Below, one piece after another: positions 29,350 through 36,378 of a stretch of DNA of 64,000 bases (positions within the stretch are counted from its first letter, which is position 1; the number at the start of each line of letters is the position of its first letter). The notes beneath the pieces were generated by a model. The model did not search any database, was not told where the DNA came from, and saw only the letters and a list, made by a program, of their open reading frames with translations. The DNA comes from Spirochaetaceae bacterium bin103 (GTDB taxonomy: Bacteria > Spirochaetota > Spirochaetia > SZUA-6 > Bin103), in contig MPNH01000009.1 in the NCBI GenBank assembly GCA_002238925.1, positions 40,010-104,009 of the forward strand. Direction: 5' to 3'. The position numbers and the translations under genes were made by a program.

Positions 29350-29607
29350 CTACCCGGCGGCGCCGTAGCTGCCGGTGCCGCCCTTGAGGCGGGGGTCGAG
29401 CAGGTCGCGGACGGCGTCGCCGAACATGTTGAGGCTGTACACCACGACGGTCAGGCATACGCCCGGCCAGATCGCCAGCTCCATGTACACCCGATCCAGT
29501 ACGCCGCCTTCAGTTCCGGCCAGCTCAGGTCGAACCGCTCTTCCGGCCACTCTTCGAACGATCTGCATGGCGCGGCGCACCCGGATGTCGGTAAACGGGC
29601 TCGCGTA
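29350..29607 (-). pseudogene. Decayed binding protein-DppC operon remnant
   Basis: Reading on the minus strand, three short pieces match the binding protein at 33475-35292 in order: 29563-29607 (like 34190-34234), 29541-29562 (like 34068-34088) and 29499-29540 (like 33912-33955). Next come sequences matching the last 45 codons of the DppC gene at 31483-32397, ending DAVRDLLDPRLKGG before a stop at 29350. The intervening binding-protein, dppB and most dppC sequence is gone. It is a collapsed copy of the neighbouring transporter operon. Confidence 0.75.
29377..29493. repeat. Left direct repeat: dppC 3' end
   Basis: The first 63 bases are identical to 31504-31566; the next 39 differ at about six positions, and then this copy lacks a 12-base stretch before both resume CTCCATGTACACCCG. 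Both copies have the same orientation and enclose the AAA ATPase/nuclease-like cassette. Confidence 0.85.
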
Positions 29608-29625
29608 ACGCGCCGTCCGCGAGCC

Positions 29626-30171
29626 TCACGGGCGCGGTCCCTTTGCGCTTGCGCCAACGGCCCCGGGTGCAATACGGCAGGCTGAACATCCAGAAATAGC
29701 CTTGGAGAAATCCGCGATCGAGACGACGATACAATCGGAGACATACGGACGCTGCCACGCCGTCTCGGTCTCCCGTGCGAGACGTGCGCGCAGCATGTCG
29801 GTCAAGTTCGCAAGCAGAACCGGCTGCATGGACAGGTGCTCCGTCCCGATCACCACCACGTAGCGCATGCGCTTCGTATCACGAGCCATCAGGTGCAGGA
29901 TTCCGTAGGACGTGCGGGCTTTCGGAACGAGTTCCTGATGCGTCAGCTCCTTTGACTTCATCTTCCGGACAAACTGCTCGCGATTCCGTTCCGGCGCCTG
30001 CGACGCCGATGGATCCTTGATCTCCACCAATACAAGCTCATCATCACCTTCTACTATGAAGTCGACCGGAAGCACTCCCCTCGGGAACCTTGCCCCGGTC
30101 CGGTCGAACTGCTCAGCGTGCCAGTCATCGCCGAACTCGAACTGAAGCTCTCCTTCGTCGAATGAGGTCAT
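29626..30171 (-). CDS. PD-(D/E)XK nuclease-like protein paired with AAA ATPase
   Basis: A 181-residue protein of no family I can name. Its N-terminal half shows a restriction-nuclease-like core: VDFIVEGDD then LVLVEIKDPS, fitting the D...ExK catalytic pattern at about residues 37, 50 and 52. Later parts include VPKARTSYGILHLMARD and RYVVVIGTEHLSM. ATG 30171 overlaps the ATPase stop (ATGA), so the two are co-translated. The last 30 residues are Ala/Gly/Pro-rich and a frameshift near the end is possible, since another frame there gives an aromatic, basic tail. It may act as the effector of a two-gene defence module. Confidence 0.62.
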   Translation of the reverse strand: MTSFDEGELQFEFGDDWHAEQFDRTGARFPRGVLPVDFIVEGDDELVLVEIKDPSASQAPERNREQFVRKMKSKELTHQELVPKARTSYGILHLMARDTKRMRYVVVIGTEHLSMQPVLLANLTDMLRARLARETETAWQRPYVSDCIVVSIADFSKAISGCSACRIAPGAVGASAKGPRP

Positions 30172-31262
30172 CGGCTGCGGCCTAGCGAGCGCTCGATCTC
30201 ACGGTCGTAGAGCGACGTGAAGGCTTCCGCAATCGGGCTGTGCCGGAGCTCGAACGGCTGTGTGGCAGACTCGCAACTCAACTCGCCTTCCGAGTCGCGG
30301 TAGAGCGCGTGGAAGCAAACCTCGTCACTCTCCTCGATGAGAAGCTCCAACTCCTTCAGGACTGCATAGTCATGGGTGGCTATCAGGATCTGGACTCCTG
30401 CTCGTTGGAGCTGCAACAGAACGTCGACGACGATAGTAATGAGACCCGGGTTGAGATTCGCCTCCGGCTCGTCCCAGAACAGGACGGACCCGTTCGGCAG
30501 GGTACCGTTGCGGACCAGAAGCCAAAGAAGACCGAGCTTGCGCAGCCCTTCCGCGAGCAACATGAACTCGATCTTACCGTCACCGTTCTCGACGAAGAAC
30601 TCCTCGCCGTCAACCGATACCGTGCCTCCGATCGCGTCCTCCAGGTCTTTCTCAAGCCGTCTTAGGGAGTTATCCGTCTGCGCACGCAACGGCGGTAGAT
30701 AAGCGCGGTCTATAATGTCCGAATGAGTCTCCTCAAAGTGGATCTCGCGTTGTTTGTAGAGCGACCGGAATCCCGGTGCATGAGAAAGCATTTCCTTGAC
30801 AGGTATGAACGCACTCTTGATGGTATCGCCGGGCCAATCAAGATTCGTAAAGGATCCCCTTCCCCTGGTCCTGTTGGATACCGAAACACGAAATCCGAGG
30901 CCGCCACGCCAGACTTCAACAATCGCCTGCCGATCTTCACTTGGATGCCTGACCAGACGCTGAACGTCGTTTCGAGATGGTAGAAAAACTCGAGCAAGCT
31001 TGTCAAAGAAGTGCCACTCGGGGCCGACAACATCGGTATCAGGTACGTTGAACTCACACGCCGCGTATGCAACCTTAAGGAGATGCGTCTTACCGGTCCC
31101 GTTGGCTCCAATGAACACGTTGATACCCGGGCCAAGCTCCAGATCAAGCTGCTCGAACGCGGTGAACCGTTGGAGGAGAATGCGAGTCAGCGGACCACGC
31201 TCTCGGCTCTGCGCCGGGCGGCTCTCCGAGAGCTCATTCCGCATATTCTTTGCTCCGCTCAA
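30168..31262 (-). CDS. AAA-family ATPase (ABC/SMC-like head, AAA_15/21 type)
   Basis: A 364-residue ATPase of the kind found in OLD, Septu and PARIS defence systems, without a fused TOPRIM domain. Walker A is GANGTGKT at residues 52-59 (Lys58). A signature-like segment ([14 protein letters not shown]), Walker B with catalytic Glu ([16 protein letters not shown]) and the switch His ([10 protein letters not shown]) follow. The middle 150 residues form an insert with no coiled coil. The companion gene downstream overlaps by four bases. ATG 31262 is used; ATG 31244 is possible. Confidence 0.85.
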   Translation of the reverse strand: MSGAKNMRNELSESRPAQSRERGPLTRILLQRFTAFEQLDLELGPGINVFIGANGTGKTHLLKVAYAACEFNVPDTDVVGPEWHFFDKLARVFLPSRNDVQRLVRHPSEDRQAIVEVWRGGLGFRVSVSNRTRGRGSFTNLDWPGDTIKSAFIPVKEMLSHAPGFRSLYKQREIHFEETHSDIIDRAYLPPLRAQTDNSLRRLEKDLEDAIGGTVSVDGEEFFVENGDGKIEFMLLAEGLRKLGLLWLLVRNGTLPNGSVLFWDEPEANLNPGLITIVVDVLLQLQRAGVQILIATHDYAVLKELELLIEESDEVCFHALYRDSEGELSCESATQPFELRHSPIAEAFTSLYDREIERSLGRSR

Positions 31263-31482
31263 AGATCAAGGGCAGACCTCCAGAACTATGCGTATCGACA
31301 GGCCCGCCGACTCCCACGGGGAAACCGGTTGAGGTGGGCCGGAGTCGACCACTCGATGCGCGATCACACGGACCGCTTGAGTCGCATGCTGACAATATCA
31401 TAACACATCAGCGAGCCGACTCGGCCAAAAGGCGCGCCACGAGAGGTGTCGCAATCCGATAGACTGTTCAGGCGGCGACGGC

Positions 31483-32397
31483 TTACACGCCAAACTGCCC
31501 GCGGCCGCCCTTGAGGCGGGGGTCGAGCAGGTCGCGGACGGCGTCGCCGAACATGTTGAGGCTGTAGACCACCACAGTCAGGCACACACCCGGCCAGATC
31601 GCCAGCCACGGCGCCATCTCCATGTACACCCGCCCCTCCCGGCTCAGCATGCCTCCCCAGCTCGGCACGCCGACCGGCAGACCGAACCCCAGGAAGCTCA
31701 GCGACGCCTCCGAGATGATCACGCCGCCGATGTTGATGCTGAAGATCACGATTACCGGCGCCGCGATGTTGGGCAACACGTGGCGCACTAGCACGGTCCA
31801 CCTGGAGCAGCCGATCGCATCCGCGGCCTGAAAGAAGGCGCTCTCCTTGACCGCGATCACGGCGCTGCGGGTGATGCGCGAACCGCCGATGCCGCCCGAT
31901 ATGCCCAGCACCAGGATGATCTGCAGCAGCCCCTTGCCGGCGATCGACATGACGGTGAGCAGGATCAGCAACCCCGGAAACGCCATCCAGGCATCCACGA
32001 ACCGCTGCACGAAGAGGTCCAACCTGCCGCCGAAGAATCCCGACGTGCCGCCGATCAGCACCGCCACCACCACGTTCAGGGCGGTTGCCGTGAGCCCGAC
32101 GAACAGCGACAGCCGCGCCCCGTAGATGAGGCGGCTCAGCAGGTCGCGCCCCAACTGGTCGGTACCCAGCAGGTAGCGCAGCGTGGCGCCGCTCAGGCGG
32201 TCCACCGGGTGCACCTCGAACGACGGATAGGGCGCCAACGCATCGGCGAAGATCGCCACCAGGATCAACACCAGCACCACGATGCCGCAGGCGGTGCCGA
32301 GCGGCTTCTCCTTCCATAGCCTGACGAAGAACTCCGCGAACGCATTGCGCCGCCGGGGCGCGGCCCGCGGCGTTGGTGTTTCCGTGGCGCGGCTCAT
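31483..32397 (-). CDS. dppC: DppC-type ABC permease
   Basis: A 304-residue membrane permease: N-terminal hydrophilic tail, first helix at VVLVLILVAIFADALAPY, then LLGTDQLGRDLLSRLIYGAR, an EAA loop (FFQAADAIGCSRWTVLVRHV) and the C-terminus SLNMFGDAVRDLLDPRLKGG. It is paralogous to the gene at 16344. Its start abuts the dppB stop with no gap. Its 3' end is the right-hand copy of the direct repeat that recurs at 29377. Confidence 0.92.
   Translation of the reverse strand: MSRATETPTPRAAPRRRNAFAEFFVRLWKEKPLGTACGIVVLVLILVAIFADALAPYPSFEVHPVDRLSGATLRYLLGTDQLGRDLLSRLIYGARLSLFVGLTATALNVVVAVLIGGTSGFFGGRLDLFVQRFVDAWMAFPGLLILLTVMSIAGKGLLQIILVLGISGGIGGSRITRSAVIAVKESAFFQAADAIGCSRWTVLVRHVLPNIAAPVIVIFSINIGGVIISEASLSFLGFGLPVGVPSWGGMLSREGRVYMEMAPWLAIWPGVCLTVVVYSLNMFGDAVRDLLDPRLKGGRGQFGV
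31504..31632. repeat. Right direct repeat: 3' end of intact dppC
   Basis: Part of the functional dppC gene. It is repeated at 29377-29493 on the other side of the AAA ATPase/nuclease-like cassette in the same orientation, with 63 identical bases followed by a stretch of high similarity. Confidence 0.85.
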
Positions 32398-33354
32398 CTA
32401 ACTGTACCGCACGCGCGGGTCCAGGAACGCGTACACCAGGTCGATGACGAGATTGTTCAGCATCACGGCGGCGGCGAAGAACAGGTTGACGCCGGACACC
32501 AGCGGGTAGTCGCGGCTGGTCAGCGCGGTCACGGTCAGGCGCCCCAGCCCCGGCAGGTTGAAGATGTTCTCCATGATCACCGAGCCGCCCACCAGGATCG
32601 GCAACTGCGCGCCGATCAGGGTGACGATCGGGATGAACGCGTTCTTGAGCGCGTGTTGCACCACCACTGCCCGCTCGCGGAGCCCCTTGGACCAGGCGGT
32701 CCTGATGTAGTCCTGGCGCAGCACCTCCAGCATCATGGTGCGCGTCATGCGCATGGTGGTCGCCGACAGCGCCGTGCCCAGAATCAGGCTGGGAATGATG
32801 AACATGGCAATGTTTCCCGCCGGGTCCTTGGCGAACGGAACCCACTCCATCGGCGGCGACCAGCCCCACCAGATCGCCGGGAAGATCATCACCATGATGC
32901 CGAGCCAGAAGTTTGGCGTGGCCAGGCCGATGACGGCGATGGTGCGGCCCGCGTAGTCGGCGGCCGTGTCCTGGCGCATCGCCGAGTAGATGCCGACCGG
33001 CAGCGCGATTACCTGCGCGATCACCAGTGAGATCACGCCGAGCTGCAGGGTTACCGGCAGGGTGGCCAGGATGCGCTCCTCGACCGCATAGTCGCCGAAC
33101 AGCGACTTGCCGAGGGTGCCGCGCAGGAGGATGCCCTCCATCCAGCGCCCATACTGCACGTGCACCGGCACGTCCAAGCCCAGCATGCGCATGAACGCCT
33201 CGCGGTCGATCTGCATGTTCATGGCTTCGAACTGGGACTCGATCAGGTCCAGTACGTCGCCCGGCAGGAACCGGACCAGCAGAAAGACGATGACGCTCAC
33301 GATCCACAGGGTCGGGATCAGCAGCAGCAACCGCCGGATGATATAGGCTCTCAC
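32398..33354 (-). CDS. dppB: DppB-type ABC permease
   Basis: A 318-residue permease starting AYIIRRLLLLIPTLWIVSVI with about six membrane helices. The segment LRQDYIRTAWSKGLRERAVV is the EAA loop, followed by FNLPGLGRLTV and LDPRVRYS at the end. It is nearly identical in these stretches to the permease at 15368, so the two operons arose by duplication. A terminator hairpin separates it from the binding-protein gene upstream. Confidence 0.92.
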   Translation of the reverse strand: MRAYIIRRLLLLIPTLWIVSVIVFLLVRFLPGDVLDLIESQFEAMNMQIDREAFMRMLGLDVPVHVQYGRWMEGILLRGTLGKSLFGDYAVEERILATLPVTLQLGVISLVIAQVIALPVGIYSAMRQDTAADYAGRTIAVIGLATPNFWLGIMVMIFPAIWWGWSPPMEWVPFAKDPAGNIAMFIIPSLILGTALSATTMRMTRTMMLEVLRQDYIRTAWSKGLRERAVVVQHALKNAFIPIVTLIGAQLPILVGGSVIMENIFNLPGLGRLTVTALTSRDYPLVSGVNLFFAAAVMLNNLVIDLVYAFLDPRVRYS

Positions 33355-33405
33355 GCGACCGATCTCATCGTCTCATCGTGCACAGGCTCGCTGGATCAGC
33401 ATGGC

Positions 33406-33439
33406 AAAAAAGGGGCTGAAGGCGTTCGCCCTCAGCCCC
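33406..33439 (-). terminator. Terminator/attenuator after binding protein gene
   Basis: On the minus strand GGGGCTGAGGGC-GAAC-GCCTTCAGCCCC forms a stem of about 12 bp with one bulge or mismatch, followed by TTTTTT. It lies 35 bp after the binding-protein stop and before dppB, the same position as the hairpin in the paralogous operon at 15.3 kb. Confidence 0.8.
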
Positions 33440-33474
33440 CGTGCCAGTCATGGGCAAGGTCTGACTCCAGCCAG

Positions 33475-35292
33475 CTAGTGTCCCATTTCCGTCTTCAGCT
33501 CCTGGTCGATCCACAGGCGGGAGAAGACGACCATGTTCTGCATGCCGCCGAAGCCGCCCTCGGCGTTGTAGCCGGTCACCCACGGCTGGTGCACGGTGAA
33601 CGCCGGAGCCAACGGCCCCCAGATCTGCCAGTGCTGCTCGACGACACGATAGTCCATTTTCTTGACCAGCTCATACGCCTCCTCCAGGCTGTCGGAGGCG
33701 AAGGCGGCATCGTACCATTCGTTAAACTGGGCGTCGTCGACGCCGGACCGGTTCCCGGCATTGCCACCTTGAAACCAAGTCATTTGCCACAACGGATCAG
33801 CCTTGACTCCCGCAAGTCCCGAGGTCAAACCAAAATCAAACGCTTTGTGTCTAGCCGAACGTTCTGTGTTGGTAGGTGTCTCGACAACCACATCAACGCC
33901 AATCTCACGCCAGTATGCTGCCTGTAATTCCGTCCAACTCACATCATAGCGCGAGAAGTGCATGTACGCGGTCGTGAACCTGAAGCCGTCGGCACCGCGC
34001 GGATAGCCGGCCTCATCGAGCAGCTTCTCGGCCATTTCCGGGTCATACCGGTAGTATTGCCGGATCTCTTCCGGCCACTCTTCGAACGGGATCATGTAGT
34101 CCTGGAACTCCCGGCCGACCAGTCCCCGCGGAATCGTATCGGCATAGCCTCTGAAGTAGGTATCGTTCATCGACTCGAGGTCCATCGCCAACTGCATGGC
34201 GCGGCGCACCCGGATGTCGGTGTACGGGCTCCCCTCCGTCTGGTTCATCGAGGTAACGGAATTCGACCGCTCCGACCACGTGTGTATCACCAGCTCGGGG
34301 TTGGTCTCCTGCAGGCTCACTGCCTGGTCGATCGAGTTCAACTGCGAGGCGCCCGGCCAGCCGATGAAGTCGATCTTGCCGGAACGCAGGCCCGCCAGCA
34401 TGGTAGCCACTTCACTAATTTCGAGGCCCTTCATCTCGTCGATATAAGGCAACTGGTTCTCGGGGTACTTCTCGTCGTGGCGCCAGTGGTTGGGATTCCT
34501 GGTCCAGGTGATCGACACCTGCGGAACCAGGTCCGTGATCATGTAAGGCCCGGTGCCCACCACCGTGCGCCAATCCGCCATGTCGCCGTGCTCGTCGATC
34601 ACCTCGCGCGGATGGATGGCCATGCTGTACCAGTCCAGGATCACCCCCAGGGCGATGAGCCGCGGTTCGGTCAGCTTCATGACCAGCGTCCGCTCGTCGG
34701 TGGCCTCCACCGATTCCCAAGGCAGCGATACCAGGCTGCCGCCTCCCGGGGAAGGCTCCGCGTCACTGAACTCGGTCCCCGACAACTTGTTTCCCAGAAT
34801 GCGCTGAAAGGAATACTCCGCATCGGTGGCGGTCAGTTCGCGCCCGTTCACCGGCGGCTTGTCATGCCAGTGGATGCCCGAGCGGATGTTGAACACGTAG
34901 GTCGTGGGGTCAGGCTGTTCCCAGCTTTCCGCCACCGCCCCGGTCAGGGCGTACAGGGGCGCCATGTAGCCGGTGAGAAAGGGATAGATGTTGCGATCGA
35001 TTGCCCAGTCCACCATGGCCAGCTTCTCCAGCACGCCGCTGGTGATGTAGAGCGATCCGGGGCCGCCGCTGTAGGGGTCGGTGTCGCGGTCGACGTTGTG
35101 CTTGAGGACCTGGGTGATGGTGCCGCCGTACTGCGGCGCGACCACTACCTTGCCGGTAACCGGATCGGTCACGTATTCCTTGTCGGCCCTGGTCGCCGGT
35201 TGCTCTGCCTCGGCAGCCGCCCACAGGCCGGTCGCGGCAAGAACGAGACCAGCCAGCACGGCCAAGCACGTTCGGTACGTTGCGAATCTCAT
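33475..35292 (-). CDS. ABC transporter substrate-binding protein (SBP_bac_5)
   Basis: A 605-residue periplasmic binding protein. The ATG at 35292 has AAGGAGAG eight bases upstream and starts a signal peptide (CLAVLAGLVLAATGLWA) cleaved before AAEAEQ, the same mature N-terminus motif as the 13478 protein. Family marks include YGGTITQVL, VAESWEQPDPTTYVFNIRSG, IHWHDKPPVNGRELTATDAE and a Trp-rich C-terminus. Ligand unknown. An upstream in-frame ATG at 35319 is less likely since it lies ahead of the ribosome site. Confidence 0.91.
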   Translation of the reverse strand: MRFATYRTCLAVLAGLVLAATGLWAAAEAEQPATRADKEYVTDPVTGKVVVAPQYGGTITQVLKHNVDRDTDPYSGGPGSLYITSGVLEKLAMVDWAIDRNIYPFLTGYMAPLYALTGAVAESWEQPDPTTYVFNIRSGIHWHDKPPVNGRELTATDAEYSFQRILGNKLSGTEFSDAEPSPGGGSLVSLPWESVEATDERTLVMKLTEPRLIALGVILDWYSMAIHPREVIDEHGDMADWRTVVGTGPYMITDLVPQVSITWTRNPNHWRHDEKYPENQLPYIDEMKGLEISEVATMLAGLRSGKIDFIGWPGASQLNSIDQAVSLQETNPELVIHTWSERSNSVTSMNQTEGSPYTDIRVRRAMQLAMDLESMNDTYFRGYADTIPRGLVGREFQDYMIPFEEWPEEIRQYYRYDPEMAEKLLDEAGYPRGADGFRFTTAYMHFSRYDVSWTELQAAYWREIGVDVVVETPTNTERSARHKAFDFGLTSGLAGVKADPLWQMTWFQGGNAGNRSGVDDAQFNEWYDAAFASDSLEEAYELVKKMDYRVVEQHWQIWGPLAPAFTVHQPWVTGYNAEGGFGGMQNMVVFSRLWIDQELKTEMGH

Positions 35293-35362
35293 CAGATTTC
35301 TCTCCTTCTTCGAGAGCACTCGGCGAACTGCTCCCCTCGCCCGCTCTCGAAGGCCGGCTTCC

Positions 35363-35389
35363 AGGCCGGTTAGGCCGGTTAGGCCGGTT
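35363..35389. repeat. Three tandem copies of a 9-bp unit
   Basis: AGGCCGGTT is repeated three times without interruption, about 70 bp upstream of the binding-protein start. Its role is unknown. Confidence 0.7.
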
Positions 35390-35421
35390 ACTGGCCAGGC
35401 GAAAGGGCACTCGGTATTGAG

Positions 35422-35859
35422 CTACACTCGCACCTCCTTACACGCATGCACGCGCCGGCCGCCCTGCTCGCGTTTCGGAATGTGCAACGAAACGGCAGGT
35501 GCAGGGTCGTCGGCGAAGCAGAGATTGTGATTGGCCGACGACGCCGGCATGGTTGAATGGCTCAAATGCGGCACACGGAGCCGAGCGCGGCGACCGTGCA
35601 GGGGTTGGACGAAATGCGGTGAAGGAGGCGCTCGGCGAGCGGTGGGACCGCCAGCGGAGCGGTCAGTCACCGGGTGCTCGGTTTTCGACGGAGCAGGACG
35701 GAGCAGGACGGAGCAGGACGGAGCAGGACGGAGCAGGACGGAGCAGGACGGAGCAGGACGGAGCAGGACGGAGCAGGACGGAGCAGGACGGAGCAGGACG
35801 GAGCTAGCGTTTGCAGTTATCGCGCGGCTATGGCGGGTTGTATCTATCATCGCGCTCAT
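35422..35859 (-). CDS. Doubtful ORF spanning the 10-bp tandem repeat
   Basis: A 145-codon frame from ATG 35859, preceded by GGGAGGAGGA and by a good promoter (TTGACG-N16-TATTGT). It begins MSAMIDTTRHSRAITANASS and then runs through the tandem repeat as a ten-residue peptide repeat (SVLLRPAPSC). The remainder is Pro/Arg/His-rich and not protein-like. Because the repeat unit is 10 bp, gain or loss of one unit changes the downstream frame. It may be a phase-variable or decayed gene, or mere coincidence around a leader. Confidence 0.25.
   Translation of the reverse strand: MSAMIDTTRHSRAITANASSVLLRPAPSCSVLLRPAPSCSVLLRPAPSCSVLLRPAPSKTEHPVTDRSAGGPTARRAPPSPHFVQPLHGRRARLRVPHLSHSTMPASSANHNLCFADDPAPAVSLHIPKREQGGRRVHACKEVRV
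35687..35804. repeat. 10-bp tandem repeat (GAGCAGGACG), 11.8 units
   Basis: Eleven perfect consecutive units of GAGCAGGACG from 35691 to 35800, with partial units at both ends. There are no spacers, so this is not a CRISPR array. It lies in the roughly 1-kb region between the binding-protein gene and the HNH gene, which otherwise has no convincing gene. Confidence 0.95.
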
Positions 35860-35885
35860 TACGTGTGTCCTCCTCCCAACGCCCC

Positions 35886-35913
35886 ACAATACCACACTCC
35901 CGGCAACCGTCAA
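35886..35913 (-). promoter_or_regulatory. Candidate promoter TTGACG-N16-TATTGT
   Basis: On the minus strand a five-of-six -35 box (35913-35908) and TATTGT (35891-35886) are separated by 16 bp, followed 20 bp later by GGAGGAGGA and an ATG. It could drive the repeat-containing ORF or supply a long leader for the transporter operon at 35292. Confidence 0.4.
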
Positions 35914-36366
35914 GCACGTTGGTGGGAGGGGTTGGGAGGGGTGGGAGGGAGTGCGAAAAACGGCAAAGGCGGTTGACAAGATCAGGCCGCTACGGACTCA
36001 CATCCGCCGCGCATCCAGGGCCCCCGGATAGGCCGCGGCCCGCCGCGGCCCTGAGTTGAGCGATGCGCGCGCCGGCGTGCATCAGTCCGCCCAACCGGCC
36101 CAACCGCTCAACAAGTTCCAGAATGACTGAGCGTGTTAAGCGGCTTGTGCCAAAAATCTGGCGGAAATCCAGAAACAAATCGGGCGCAGGGGTTGACACA
36201 CTTTTTTGCCGTCGCTGCTGGCCGCTGGTGCGCCTCGGAACCCGGCAATGGTCTGCGCGCTAGCGTTGACCGCCCGCGTGCTGTTTCCGGCGCCATAGTG
36301 CGCCGATTGGGGGCTGCCGGAACCCGGTCGAGGACTTGCATGAATCTTGCATTTCTCAACCGGGGT

Positions 36367-36372
36367 TATAAT
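36367..36372 (+). promoter_or_regulatory. -10 box TATAAT, leaderless HNH gene
   Basis: A perfect TATAAT is followed by six bases and then the ATG at 36379, the same geometry as at vapB. TTGCAT at 36347 is 14 bp upstream, shorter than optimal. No ribosome site can fit between. Confidence 0.45.
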
Positions 36373-36378
36373 TACGGC

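Noticed and set aside
35687..35804. CRISPR-like array
   Set aside because: Units of 10 bp are contiguous with no spacers; it is a simple tandem repeat.
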